Positions 24,379 to 33,415 of a stretch of 41,089 bases of DNA are shown in pieces. The position numbers and the translations under genes were made by a program. The notes under the pieces are model-generated. The model was not told the origin of the DNA. It worked only from the letters and a program-made list of their open reading frames with translations, and did not search any database. Within the stretch, counting starts at the first letter, position 1; each line of letters opens with the position of its first letter. Source of the stretch: Bifidobacterium ruminantium DSM 6489 (GTDB taxonomy: Bacteria; Actinomycetota; Actinomycetes; Actinomycetales; Bifidobacteriaceae); NCBI RefSeq assembly GCF_000770925.1, contig NZ_JDTK01000020.1, positions 1 to 41,089 on the forward strand, read 5' to 3'.

Positions 24379-24638
24379 CGCGGTTCATCGACGCATAACT
24401 TGAGATAGGACTTTTCATATCACGGCTGCGATTGAGGCAGTCCGTGGGCGAATCGCCAAAACATCATTCGAAACCACATGCCGGATGAAGTCGGCATATG
24501 CGATGACGAATGGACGCATGTTCCGATACGCAGGTCCCGTTTCAGCGATTGCACGCGACGGACGCGAGCTTCTCGAAAACAAGAAATCGAAAACCAATCG
24601 AAAATTCCACGAAGCAAACGTCGCGCAAAGGAAACGCC

Positions 24639-25649
24639 ATGACCATCCACAACTCGCTGTCCGAACTCATCGGCAACACCCCACTCGTCAAACTCAACCA
24701 CGTGACCGACGGCATCAAGGCCACCATCGCGGTGAAGGTCGAATACCTCAACCCGGGCGGCTCGTCCAAGGACCGTATCGCCGAACGCATCATCGATGCC
24801 GCTGAGCGTAGCGGCGAGCTGAAGCCCGGCGGTGTGATCGTGGAACCGACCTCCGGCAACACCGGCGTGGGACTCGCCCTCGTGGCCCTGCAGCGTGGCT
24901 ACCGCACCATCTTCACCCTGCCGGACAAGGTCTCCGAAGCCAAGCGTGCCGTCCTGCGCGCCTATGGCGCCGAAGTGGTTGTGACCCCCACCGACGCAGG
25001 CCCGGACGATCCGCGCTCCTACTACCAGGTCGCCGACCGCCTCGCCAAGGCGATTCCCGGTGGCTACCGCCCCAACCAGTACGATAACCCGAACGGTCCG
25101 GAAAGCCACTATCGCACCACCGGCCCGGAGATCTGGGAAGCCACCGACCACAAGGTCACGCATTTCGTGGCCGGCATCGGCACCGGCGGCACCATCTCCG
25201 GCACCGGACATTATCTGAAGGACGTCTCCGACGGCGCGGTGCAGGTCATCGGAGCCGATCCGGAAGGCTCCATCTACTCCAACCCCGACGACGTGCACCA
25301 GTACAAGATCGAAGGAGTCGGCGAGGACTTCTATCCGAAGGCCTTCGACCGCGACCTTCCCGACGAGATCGTGCAGGTCACCGACGCCGAAGCCTTCGAA
25401 ATGACCCGTCGCCTCGCCAACGAGGAGGGGCTGCTCGTCGGCGGTTCCTCAGGCATGGCCGTGGTCTCGGCCCTCAAATACGCCCGCGAGCACGATCTCG
25501 ACGAGAACCAGCTTGTCGTGGTGCTGCTACCGGATTCCGGCCGCAGTTATATGGAGAAGATCTTCAATGACGACTGGATGCGCGCCAACGGATTCGCCGA
25601 CGTCGTGGAACGCACCACCAAGCCGAGCCTCGCCGAACAATATCTGTAG
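24639..25649 (+). CDS. Cystathionine beta-synthase-like PLP enzyme (cysteine synthase family)
   Basis: 336 aa from ATG 24639 with AAAGGAAAC upstream. Fold type II PLP enzyme: ELIGNTPLVKLN, PLP-lysine in NPGGSSKDRIA (Lys44), substrate loop EPTSGNTGVGLA, phosphate loop GIGTGGTISG and GGSSGMAV. The C-terminal LLPDSGRSYMEKIFNDDWM matches cystathionine beta-synthases better than CysK. Like the shorter bacterial versions it lacks the C-terminal CBS (Bateman) pair, so it is not expected to respond to S-adenosylmethionine. Likely reaction: serine (or an activated serine) plus homocysteine to cystathionine; O-acetylserine sulfhydrylase activity cannot be excluded. The cystathionine gamma-enzyme follows, and a Cys leader peptide precedes it. 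Confidence 0.88.
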   Translation: MTIHNSLSELIGNTPLVKLNHVTDGIKATIAVKVEYLNPGGSSKDRIAERIIDAAERSGELKPGGVIVEPTSGNTGVGLALVALQRGYRTIFTLPDKVSEAKRAVLRAYGAEVVVTPTDAGPDDPRSYYQVADRLAKAIPGGYRPNQYDNPNGPESHYRTTGPEIWEATDHKVTHFVAGIGTGGTISGTGHYLKDVSDGAVQVIGADPEGSIYSNPDDVHQYKIEGVGEDFYPKAFDRDLPDEIVQVTDAEAFEMTRRLANEEGLLVGGSSGMAVVSALKYAREHDLDENQLVVVLLPDSGRSYMEKIFNDDWMRANGFADVVERTTKPSLAEQYL

Positions 25650-25736
25650 ACACCGTTCGAAAACCCGCAAACCCATAATCCAATGCCTATCATCCGAACA
25701 ACCCAAACCATTCGATATTTTCAAGGAGTTCCCATC

Positions 25737-26918
25737 ATGACCATCTCGACCAACACCGAAGCCCTCAACGCCTCCGCCCGCGCCACCCGTGCCATCCACG
25801 CAGGCCAGGAACCCGATCCGACCACCGGCGCCGTGGTCACGCCGATCTACATGACCTCCACCTTCAAGCAGGACGGCGTTGGCGGGCTGCGCCACGGCTA
25901 TGACTACAGCCGTTCCATCAACCCGACCCGCAATTCCTTCGACGAGCAGCTTGCCAGCGTGGAAGGCGCGAAATACGCGCTGAGCTTCTCCTCGGGCCTC
26001 GCAGCCATCGACGTGCTGCTGCGTTCCACCCTGAAGCCCGGCGACAACATCCTGCTCGGCAACGACGTGTACGGCGGCACCTACCGTCTGCTCTCCAAGG
26101 TGTTTGTGCCGTGGGGCATCGGCCTCGACGTGGTCGACATCACCGACACGGCCGCCGTGTCCGCCGCGCTCGCGAAGAAGCAGTACCGCTACATCTGGGT
26201 TGAGACCCCGTCCAACCCGCTGCTCAACATCACCGACATCGCAGCCACCGCCGCCGTAGCGCATGCGCACGGCACCAAGGTCGTGGTGGACAACACCTTC
26301 GCGTCGCCGGTGTTGCAGCATCCGCTGGACGACGGCGCCGACGTGGTGGTCTACTCCACCACCAAGTACATCGGAGGCCACTCCGACGTGGTCGGTGGCG
26401 CGGTGGTTCTGAATGACAAGGAGACCCGCGACGCCGTGGCCTTCCTACAGAACGCGGCCGGCGCCGTGCCCTCGCCGTTCGATTCCTGGCTGGACATCCG
26501 AGGCCTCAAGACACTCGACCTGCGCGTCAAGCAGCACAGCCGCAACGCGCTGAAGATCGCGCAGTGGCTGGAAACCCGCCCCGAAGTGGAGCGCGTGTGG
26601 TACCCGGGCCTCGAATCGCACCCGGGCCACGAGATCGCGGCGCGCCAGATGCACGGCGGCTTCGGTGGCATGATCTCCATCCAGATTGCCGCCGGATTCG
26701 AAGCGGCCAAGAAGTTCGCCGGTGCCACCGAGGTGTTCACCTTGGCGGAATCCTTGGGCGGTGTGGAATCACTGATCGAACATCCAGGCGCCATGACCCA
26801 CGCCTCCGTGGCTGGCACCACGCTTGAGGTTCCCGCCAACCTGATCCGCCTGTCCGTCGGTCTGGAGGATGCGGACGACCTCATCGCCGACTTGGAGCAG
26901 GCATTCCGTCAGATCTGA
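25737..26918 (+). CDS. Cystathionine gamma-synthase / gamma-lyase
   Basis: 393 aa from ATG 25737, preceded by AAGGAG. Cys/Met metabolism PLP-dependent family: RAIHAGQEPDPTTGAVVTPIYMTSTF, YDYSRSINPTRN, and the PLP-lysine at ~210 in YSTTKYIGGHSD. The final segment SLGGVESLIEHPGAMTHASV...LIRLSVGLEDADDLIADL is complete. Synthase (cystathionine from homoserine ester and cysteine) and lyase (cystathionine to cysteine) share this sequence signature. The neighbouring beta-synthase-like gene and the Cys leader peptide favour the lyase role in making cysteine. It ends at a strong hairpin. Confidence 0.92.
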   Translation: MTISTNTEALNASARATRAIHAGQEPDPTTGAVVTPIYMTSTFKQDGVGGLRHGYDYSRSINPTRNSFDEQLASVEGAKYALSFSSGLAAIDVLLRSTLKPGDNILLGNDVYGGTYRLLSKVFVPWGIGLDVVDITDTAAVSAALAKKQYRYIWVETPSNPLLNITDIAATAAVAHAHGTKVVVDNTFASPVLQHPLDDGADVVVYSTTKYIGGHSDVVGGAVVLNDKETRDAVAFLQNAAGAVPSPFDSWLDIRGLKTLDLRVKQHSRNALKIAQWLETRPEVERVWYPGLESHPGHEIAARQMHGGFGGMISIQIAAGFEAAKKFAGATEVFTLAESLGGVESLIEHPGAMTHASVAGTTLEVPANLIRLSVGLEDADDLIADLEQAFRQI

Positions 26919-26936
26919 TCCATCCGTCGGAGAATC

Positions 26937-26980
26937 GCGGGGCGGCCGGCATGGAAAGGAATCCGTGCCGGCCGCCCCGC
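26937..26980 (+). terminator. Strong GC-rich hairpin after the cystathionine genes
   Basis: A perfect 15-bp stem pairs 26937-26951 with 26966-26980 around a 14-nt loop, 18 bases after the gamma-enzyme stop. Only CTTCG follows, so no classic U-run; it likely ends or stabilises the operon mRNA. Confidence 0.65.
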
Positions 26981-27036
26981 CTTCGTCGATGCCACGTGAC
27001 GTCGACGAAACCGATGCCGCCGAATTTCGACGTTGC

Positions 27037-27042
27037 TACACT
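27037..27042 (+). promoter_or_regulatory. -10 box close to recQ start
   Basis: TACACT ends 8 bases before the recQ ATG at 27051. The intervening TGGGAGGC also contains a good Shine-Dalgarno, so the mRNA would start too close to use it fully. Leaderless or near-leaderless initiation is suggested. Confidence 0.45.
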
Positions 27043-27050
27043 TGGGAGGC

Positions 27051-29003
27051 ATGACGCAAGCTGTTCAATCCGTCGAACCCGTTGACCCACATGCGCTGGA
27101 CGCGCTGAAACGCTATTTCGGATACGATTCGTTCCGTCCCGGACAATCCGGCATCGTCTCGGCAATCCTCTCCGGACGCGACGTGCTCGGCGTCATGCCG
27201 ACCGGCGCCGGCAAATCCATCTGCTACCAGATTCCGGCCGCGATGCTGCCGGGCGTGACCATCGTCATCTCGCCGCTGATCTCCCTCATGAGGGACCAGG
27301 TCGACGCACTGAACGACGTGGGTCTTCCGGCCGCGTTCATCAACACCACGCAGACGCCGGACGAACAGGACATGGTATTCGCCCAAGCGGCGTCCGGCCG
27401 GATCAAACTGCTGTACATAGCCCCGGAACGCTTGGAAACCGACCGTTTCCGCAACTTCTCCAACCGTGTGCGAATCTCCCTCGTCGCCGTTGACGAGGCT
27501 CATTGCGTCTCCCAATGGGGACAGGATTTCCGCTCCTCATACCTCGGCATCGGCGAATTCATCGCCCATCTTCCCAACCGCCCGACCGTCGCGGCGTTCA
27601 CGGCGACCGCCACCGAACGCGTGCGGCGCGACATCGTTTCGATTCTGGGCCTGCACACACCGTCCATCACCGTCACCGGTTTCGACCGGCCGAACCTGTA
27701 TTTCGACGTCATCAGCATGCCACGCAAAGACAAAGCATCCTGGGTGGCGTCCTATATCGCCAGCCATCCGGACGAATCCGGCATCGTCTACTGCGCCACG
27801 CGCAAGGAAACGGAAGCGCTCGCCGAATCGCTTAACAGCGCCGTCGCCGAATTGCGTGCCGCAGGGGGTGCGGATGTGTCGGATATCGGCACCATCGCCG
27901 TCGCCTACCATGGCGGTATGAGCGCCGACGCACGAGAGAAGGCGCAACGCGATTTCGTCACCGACCGTGTGCCCGTGGTCGTGGCCACCAACGCGTTCGG
28001 CATGGGCATCGACAAATCCAACGTGCGGTTCGTCATCCACCACAACATGCCCGAATCCATCGAAGCGTACTACCAGGAGGCGGGTCGCGCCGGACGAGAC
28101 GGCGAACCAAGCCGCTGCACGCTGTTGTGGAACGAATCGGACATCGTCACCCGCCGCCGGCTGCTCGATTCGGATTACGAAAACGAACGATTGACTCCCG
28201 AAGAGCAGGAGGCCGTACGCGCGTCGAAACGCCGGCTGCTCGACGCGATGGTCGGCTACTGCCGTACCACGGACTGCCTGCACGCGTACATGACCCGGTA
28301 TTTCGGCGAAACCGCGGGCGCGGCGGCGAAAACGGACGGCAAATGCGTGGGCGGTTGCGCCAACTGCGAGCACACATTCGAAACCATCGACGTCACCGAC
28401 ATCGCCCGAGCCATCAGCCGTTGCGTGCACGATGTGAACCAGCATGTCGGCAGCGGCAAAATCGTCAAGGTGCTGCGCGGCTCGAAGGCGCAGGATCTAA
28501 GCTATCTCAACCCCGAAAGCCTGCCGTCGTTCGGCATGCTCGACGAAGTGCCGGAAGCGCGCATCCGCGACGTGCTGAGCCAGATGGCCACTGACGGATT
28601 CCTGACGATTACGGAGGGGCGTATGCCGATCGTCTGTTTCGGACCTCGCGCCGCGGAGACGGTTTCGCCGGACTTCCATTACGAGATCAAGCGGATCAAA
28701 CGGTCGAGTGTGGCGGAGCAACGGGTTTCCGCTGCTCCGGCGGCCGTCGGATCGTATGTGCCGGACGATGAGGACGAGGCGTTGTTCCAACGATTGCGCG
28801 CGCTGCGTCTGGACATCGCCCGCGAACTCGGCAAACCTCCGTACATCGTATTCTCCGACAAGGCATTGCGCGGCATGGCGCGGCTCAAACCGGTCACTGA
28901 CGAGGAATTCCTGGAAGTCGATGGCGTGGGCGAACGTAAGCTCGAACAGTACGGCGAACGGTTCATGGACGTGATCCGCGCGGCCTCCGGCGGTGAAGCT
29001 TGA
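27051..29003 (+). CDS. recQ: ATP-dependent DNA helicase RecQ
   Basis: A 650-aa 3'-5' DNA helicase for recombination repair and fork restart. Starts at ATG 27051 (GGGAGG just upstream). Motif 0 FGYDSFRPGQ, motif I GAGKS (Lys55) followed by ICYQ, motif II DEAHCVSQWGQDFR (Asp148), motif V/VI FGMGIDKSNVRFVIHH and YYQEAGRAGRDGEPS. The RQC region has the zinc cysteines C-(6)-C..C-(3)-C-xx-C (CRTTDCL, CVGGCANCE). A C-terminal HRDC domain (~585-645) reads LRALRLDIARELGKPPYIVFSDKALR in two blocks, then VDGVGERKLEQYGERF. Complete in all three domains. It lies between cystathionine genes and luxS. Confidence 0.96.
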   Translation: MTQAVQSVEPVDPHALDALKRYFGYDSFRPGQSGIVSAILSGRDVLGVMPTGAGKSICYQIPAAMLPGVTIVISPLISLMRDQVDALNDVGLPAAFINTTQTPDEQDMVFAQAASGRIKLLYIAPERLETDRFRNFSNRVRISLVAVDEAHCVSQWGQDFRSSYLGIGEFIAHLPNRPTVAAFTATATERVRRDIVSILGLHTPSITVTGFDRPNLYFDVISMPRKDKASWVASYIASHPDESGIVYCATRKETEALAESLNSAVAELRAAGGADVSDIGTIAVAYHGGMSADAREKAQRDFVTDRVPVVVATNAFGMGIDKSNVRFVIHHNMPESIEAYYQEAGRAGRDGEPSRCTLLWNESDIVTRRRLLDSDYENERLTPEEQEAVRASKRRLLDAMVGYCRTTDCLHAYMTRYFGETAGAAAKTDGKCVGGCANCEHTFETIDVTDIARAISRCVHDVNQHVGSGKIVKVLRGSKAQDLSYLNPESLPSFGMLDEVPEARIRDVLSQMATDGFLTITEGRMPIVCFGPRAAETVSPDFHYEIKRIKRSSVAEQRVSAAPAAVGSYVPDDEDEALFQRLRALRLDIARELGKPPYIVFSDKALRGMARLKPVTDEEFLEVDGVGERKLEQYGERFMDVIRAASGGEA

Positions 29004-29109
29004 GCGCGTCATAGCCGACACGTATGGCGCGACGGTTGACTGATGCGGCCGAAACGTGGACAGTGGAACATGGACGAATGTTAATGGAACCCTAAGAAAG
29101 GACGTGAAC

Positions 29110-29595
29110 ATGGCAGAAGACAAGCCGGTTGTGGAAAGCTTCCAGCTGGACCATACCAAGGTGAAGGCGCCGTATGTGCGTTACATCGACAAGGAGACTG
29201 GTCCCCACGGCGACGTGATCTCGAACTACGACCTGCGTCTGGTGCAGCCGAATGAGAACGCCATCCCGACGGGAGGTCTGCACACCATCGAGCACACCAT
29301 CGCGGTGCTGCTGCGCGAGCGCATCCCCGGATATATCGACTGCTCCCCGTTCGGCTGCCGCACTGGATTCCATCTGCTGACGTGGGGCGAGCATTCCACG
29401 GAGGACGTGGCGAAGGCGCTGAAGGAATCTCTGGAATTCATCGCATACAAGGCCACGTGGAACGATGTGCCCGCGACGACGATCGAAAGCTGCGGCAACT
29501 ATCGCGACCACAGCCTGTTCACCGCCAAGGAGTGGGCGAAGGGCATCCTCGCCAAGGGCATCAGCTCCGATCCGTTCGAACGCCGCGTTGTGTGA
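29110..29595 (+). CDS. luxS: S-ribosylhomocysteine lyase
   Basis: A 161-aa cytosolic metalloenzyme splitting S-ribosylhomocysteine into homocysteine and DPD, the precursor of autoinducer-2. AAAGGA precedes ATG 29110. The metal site is intact: His58 and His62 in HTIEH plus Cys128 in ESCGNY. The catalytic Cys83 lies in [10 protein letters not shown]. Length is typical. Homocysteine made here can feed the cystathionine beta-synthase and gamma-enzyme encoded 2-4 kb upstream, so the neighbourhood forms a coherent activated-methyl-cycle to cysteine route. The nucleosidase Pfs is not in the window. Confidence 0.97.
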   Translation: MAEDKPVVESFQLDHTKVKAPYVRYIDKETGPHGDVISNYDLRLVQPNENAIPTGGLHTIEHTIAVLLRERIPGYIDCSPFGCRTGFHLLTWGEHSTEDVAKALKESLEFIAYKATWNDVPATTIESCGNYRDHSLFTAKEWAKGILAKGISSDPFERRVV

Positions 29596-29722
29596 GACGT
29601 GTCGCGTGGAGTATGTGGCGTGAAACACATTGCGTGAAACGCGCGCCGCTGTGCGGTGGGCGTGGTAGCTTTGACGGCTGGAATGCCTGAGAGAGGCATG
29701 CAGTCGAATTGAGGTGAACGGG

Positions 29723-30250
29723 TTGAGCGAAACCACTTTCGAACGTCGGTTCCGTCGCGCCACCACGGAGGATCTGCCCGCCATGCTGAGGATCTACCAG
29801 CATGCGCGTGAGCTCATGGCGGCCAACGGGAATCCCACGCAGTGGGGAAACACGTTTCCGCGTGAGGAAGTGGTGCGTGACGACATCCGCCAGCATCGCA
29901 CCATACTGCTGGTCGACGAGGTGGATGGCAGGGAGCGCATCCTCGCCCAATTCGCACTGTGCACGGGAGATGATCCGACCTACGCGCACATCGATGGGGC
30001 GTGGCTGGACGACGACTCGTACGTGACCATCCACCGCATCGCGTCGTCCGGACTCGTCAAGGGCGCGGCCAAGGACTGCATCAACTGGTGCATCGAGCAT
30101 TACGGCAACGTGCGCGCCGACACGCATCCGAACAACAAGGCCATGCAGCATGTGCTCGAATCGAACGGATTCGCGCGTTGCGGACTGATCCAGCTGCTGG
30201 ACAGGCCCACCGACACTACGAGGATCGCGTACCAACGCCACGAGTGGTGA
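29723..30250 (+). CDS. GNAT-family N-acetyltransferase
   Basis: 175 aa. TTG 29723 is preferred because AGGTGA (29712-29717) is well spaced to it; a GTG at 29714 lies inside that ribosome site. Acetyltransferase landmarks: the N-terminal FRRATTEDLPAMLRIYQHARELMAANGNPTQW, a beta-strand region ILAQFALCTG, the acetyl-CoA loop approximated by ASSGLVKGAAKDCINWCIEHY and the C-terminal VRADTHPNNKAMQHVLESNGFARCGL. Substrate is not predictable. It converges on the amino-acid permease with a shared terminator. Confidence 0.85.
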   Translation: MSETTFERRFRRATTEDLPAMLRIYQHARELMAANGNPTQWGNTFPREEVVRDDIRQHRTILLVDEVDGRERILAQFALCTGDDPTYAHIDGAWLDDDSYVTIHRIASSGLVKGAAKDCINWCIEHYGNVRADTHPNNKAMQHVLESNGFARCGLIQLLDRPTDTTRIAYQRHEW

Positions 30251-30273
30251 AAGCCGCATACCTTATTTTCGAT

Positions 30274-30325
30274 ATAACAAGCGAGCCGTCCTCCGCGTGA
30301 TACACGGGGACGGCTCGCTTGTTAT
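30274..30325. terminator. Bidirectional terminator between convergent genes
   Basis: A perfect 18-bp stem pairs 30274-30291 with 30308-30325 around a 16-nt loop, lying between the acetyltransferase stop (30250) and the permease stop (30351). Its outer arm is A/T-rich (ATAACAAG), which gives weak U-containing ends in both directions. Confidence 0.75.
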
Positions 30326-30350
30326 CTGATGGAAGGAAAGCCGCGGATGC

Positions 30351-31778
30351 CTAGAACAGACCGGGTTCGTTGAGCTGTGAGTGCTTGCGGCTATAGGCGA
30401 AGTACACGATCAGGCCGAGTGAGAACCACACCGCGAACCGCACCCAGGTCTCCCAATTGAGGCCGAAGATCAGAATCAGGCAGAACACGATCGCGCAGAT
30501 CGGCGTGAACGGCACGCCCGGCGCGCGGAAGCCGCGATGGGCGTCCGGCTGGGTCTTGCGCATCCACAGGATGCCGGCCGACACGATGATGAACGCGGAC
30601 AGCGTGCCGATGTTCACCAGTTCGAACAGCACGTTGATGTTGATGAAGCCTCCGGCGATCGCCGTCAGAATGCCGAAGAACCACGTTCCCTTGAACGGTG
30701 TGCGGTACTTCGGATGCACATCGCCGAAGAATTTCGGGAACAGGCCGTCGCGGCTCATGGCGTAGCAGATGCGCGACTGGCCGTACAGCTGCACCAGCAT
30801 GACGGTGGTCATGCCGATCAGCGCGCCGAGGTTCACGATGAACGCCAGCCAGTTGAGGCCGGTCTCGAGAATCACGCCCGCCACCGGAGCGTCGATGAAC
30901 TTCGCGAACTCCTTGTACGGCACCACGCCGGTCATGATGAGCGTCATGATGATGTACAGCACGGTGGACACGGCCAGCGAGATCAGGATGCCGCGCGGCA
31001 GCGTCTTGTTCGGATTGATGGTCTCCTCGGCGGAAGAGGAGACGGCGTCGAAGCCGATGAAGCTGAAGAACACGATCGACGCGGCCGGCACGATGCCGTA
31101 CGGCTGCGTCGAACCCGGCTGGAACGTGTAGATGCCATACGGGGAGAACGGTTTCCAGTTGGCGGGATTGATGTACCAGACGGTGCACACGATGAACAGC
31201 ACGATGATGGCCAGCTTGATCATCACCATGATGTCGTTGGTCTTCTTCGTCTGGTTGATGCCGATGGACAGCACCCACGTGATGATAAGCACGATCACGA
31301 AGCCCGGCAGATTGAAATACGTGGTGACTCCCGGCGTGGTGCCGTACGCGGCGGTCAGTTCGACCGGCAGATGCAGGCCGAAGCCTTCCAACAGCTTGTT
31401 GAAATAGCCCGACCAGCCGGCGGACACGGTGGCCGCCTGCAATGCGTATTCCAGGATCAGATCCCATCCGATGACGAAGGCGATCAGCTCGCCGAACGCC
31501 AGATACGCGTACGAGTAGGCGGAACCGGAAACAGGTGCCATTGCGGCGAATTCCGCGTAGCACAGACCCGCGAAGCCGCAGCAGATCGCGGCAAGCAGGA
31601 AGGACACGCACAATGCCGGTCCCGCGGTGAGCGCGCCCTTGCCGGTGAGCACGAAGATACCGGTACCGATGATGGCGCCGATGCCCAACATGGTCAGATC
31701 GAAGGTTTTCAGTGTTCGCTTCAGAGGAGTCGATTCGGAGACAAGTTGGTCCACCGACTTCTTGCGAAATAGATCCAT
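30351..31778 (-). CDS. APC-family amino-acid permease (CAT-like)
   Basis: 475 aa from ATG 31778 (AGGGAA upstream), an integral membrane protein of about 12 helices. Starts MDLFRKKSVDQLVSES followed by LKRTLKTFDLTMLGIGAIIGTGIFVLTG, the glycine-rich first helix of the amino-acid/polyamine/organocation superfamily. FIGFDAVSSSAEETINPNKTLPRGI in helix 6-7 and AMSRDGLFPKFFGDVHPKYRTPF near helix 8 are typical of the cationic-amino-acid-transporter branch. Substrate unknown. The 234-base gap upstream (31779-32012) holds short repeats only: AGTGT-AAAAA-ACACT at 31907-31921 and two ATCGTGAA copies near 31930-31945. Confidence 0.92.
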   Translation of the reverse strand: MDLFRKKSVDQLVSESTPLKRTLKTFDLTMLGIGAIIGTGIFVLTGKGALTAGPALCVSFLLAAICCGFAGLCYAEFAAMAPVSGSAYSYAYLAFGELIAFVIGWDLILEYALQAATVSAGWSGYFNKLLEGFGLHLPVELTAAYGTTPGVTTYFNLPGFVIVLIITWVLSIGINQTKKTNDIMVMIKLAIIVLFIVCTVWYINPANWKPFSPYGIYTFQPGSTQPYGIVPAASIVFFSFIGFDAVSSSAEETINPNKTLPRGILISLAVSTVLYIIMTLIMTGVVPYKEFAKFIDAPVAGVILETGLNWLAFIVNLGALIGMTTVMLVQLYGQSRICYAMSRDGLFPKFFGDVHPKYRTPFKGTWFFGILTAIAGGFININVLFELVNIGTLSAFIIVSAGILWMRKTQPDAHRGFRAPGVPFTPICAIVFCLILIFGLNWETWVRFAVWFSLGLIVYFAYSRKHSQLNEPGLF

Positions 31779-31999
31779 GGTCGTCAGATTCCCTGTGATT
31801 GTTTTAAAAATGGGCTGGACCGGACGGATTTCCGGGACTCTGGCACGCCTCAACGCCAGAAATCAGAAAGGCCGCGGCGATATGCGCAACAGCCTTGTGT
31901 ATGGAAAGTGTAAAAAACACTGCCGGACAAAATCGTGAAAACATCGTGAATCGTCTCACCATGCGTTCCGGATGTTCCACTCCTGTCACATAGCGGCGC

Positions 32000-32005
32000 G
32001 ACAAT
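32000..32005 (+). promoter_or_regulatory. -10-like box close to alr start
   Basis: GACAAT ends 7 bases before the alr ATG at 32013; those 7 bases (AGGAGCC) also look like a ribosome site. Either a leaderless start from this box, or a longer transcript from an unseen promoter using AGGAG, is possible. Confidence 0.35.
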
Positions 32006-32012
32006 AGGAGCC

Positions 32013-33371
32013 ATGACTTTGAGCGCAACACATGAATGGGATTTCTCATCCGAACAAGGCAAAGCGAATTACCAGGCTGCCCGTCGACAGTATCCGGCGC
32101 AGGCCATCGTCGACCTCGCCGCACTGCGCGACAATATGCGGCATCTAGTCAACGTCGTGGGCGGCCCGCATTCCGGCACCGCCGTCATGGGCGTCGTCAA
32201 GGCGGACGCGTACGGACACGGTCTGATTCCGGCAGCCCTCGCGGCGCTGGCCGGCGGAGCCACGTGGCTCGGCACCGCGCAATCGCACGAAGCGCTGCTG
32301 TTGCGCAAGGCCGGCATCGGTCCGGATCGCTGCCATATTCTGACATGGGTGTACAGCGGCGCGGAAGTGCCGTTCGATGAGCTGATCGCCAACGACATCG
32401 ACATCTCCGTCGGCTCGCTCGCCGGCATCGACGGCGTCGCGGCCGCCGCACGCAGACTCGGTAAGACGGCACGTGTACATGTGAAGGTCGATTCCGGCTT
32501 CGGCCGCAACGGCTTCACGCCCGCAACGTTCGACACGGCGCTCGCCAAGCTGGTGCCGCTCGCCAAGGAAGGCGTGCTGCACATCGTCGGACAGTGGAGC
32601 CACCTTGCCGTGGCGGACGCGCCCGACGTGCCGGAATTCGTGGCCGCCACGGACCAGCAGGTCGAATGCTTCAAGGATTTCACCAGCCGCATGGAAGCCG
32701 CCGGCATCGCGCCGGAGATTCGCCACCTCGCCAACACCGCGGCGACGCTGTCCCGCCCGGAGATTCATTTCGAACTGACCCGTCCCGGCATCGGCCTGTA
32801 CGGATACGAGGCTGACCCGGCCATGGGCACCCCATCCACGTACGATCTGAAACCGGCCATGACCCTGCAGGCCCAGTTGGGCACGGTCAAGGCTGTGGAG
32901 GCCGGGCACGGCATTTCCTACGGGCGCACCTATCTGACCCCCACCGACACCTCTACCGCGATCGTGCCGCTCGGCTACGCCGACGGCATCCACCGTTCCG
33001 CCTCCGGATTCGACATGGAAGGCGCAAAGCATGTGATCAAGCCCGGCGGGCCGGTGCGCGTGATGACCGCGGAAGGCCCCCGGCTGTACCGTGTGTCCGG
33101 CCGCGTGTGCATGGATCAGTTCATGCTCGACCTGCACGGTTCCGCCGAATCGCTCGGCATCCACGAGGGGGACACCGTGGAACTGTTCGGACCCGGCCGC
33201 GGCGAGGACTACGCCGAGCCGACCGCCGACGATTGGGGCCGCGCCGCCGACACCATCAGCTATGAGATCTTCACCTGCCTGCGCAACCGCATCCCGCGCC
33301 TGTACGAGCATGCCGCGGAAGTGCTGCCGGCCGAGGACTTCGCCAAACTCGACCCGACGAGCATTCTGTAA
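32013..33371 (+). CDS. alr: Alanine racemase
   Basis: A 452-aa PLP enzyme interconverting L- and D-alanine for peptidoglycan. The PLP-lysine is Lys63 in VMGVVKADAYGHGL. VKVDSGFGRNGF and the conserved HLANTAATLSRPEIHFELTRPGIGLYG follow. The catalytic tyrosine region is GISYGRTY, with LGYADGIHR and GRVCMDQFMLDL toward the C-terminus. A ~30-residue N-terminal extension and internal insertions make it longer than the usual 360-380 aa. dgt starts 44 bases downstream on the same strand, so alr-dgt-dnaG may be one transcription unit, although dnaG has its own -10. Confidence 0.95.
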   Translation: MTLSATHEWDFSSEQGKANYQAARRQYPAQAIVDLAALRDNMRHLVNVVGGPHSGTAVMGVVKADAYGHGLIPAALAALAGGATWLGTAQSHEALLLRKAGIGPDRCHILTWVYSGAEVPFDELIANDIDISVGSLAGIDGVAAAARRLGKTARVHVKVDSGFGRNGFTPATFDTALAKLVPLAKEGVLHIVGQWSHLAVADAPDVPEFVAATDQQVECFKDFTSRMEAAGIAPEIRHLANTAATLSRPEIHFELTRPGIGLYGYEADPAMGTPSTYDLKPAMTLQAQLGTVKAVEAGHGISYGRTYLTPTDTSTAIVPLGYADGIHRSASGFDMEGAKHVIKPGGPVRVMTAEGPRLYRVSGRVCMDQFMLDLHGSAESLGIHEGDTVELFGPGRGEDYAEPTADDWGRAADTISYEIFTCLRNRIPRLYEHAAEVLPAEDFAKLDPTSIL

Positions 33372-33415
33372 CAATCCGCGCGGCAATCGCCGGAGCGACC
33401 GAAAGGCGGTGCGCC

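Noticed and set aside
24639..25649. Naming the PLP enzyme cysK (O-acetylserine sulfhydrylase)
   Set aside because: The C-terminal LPDSGRSYMEKIFNDDWM is cystathionine-beta-synthase-like, and the neighbour is a cystathionine gamma-enzyme. Left without a symbol because activity is not proven.
29683..29699. CTGAGAGA word and short stem (ATGCCT/AGGCAT), suggesting a TPP riboswitch
   Set aside because: Only a 6-bp stem with a 5-nt loop is present and none of the other TPP domains. The downstream gene is an acetyltransferase.
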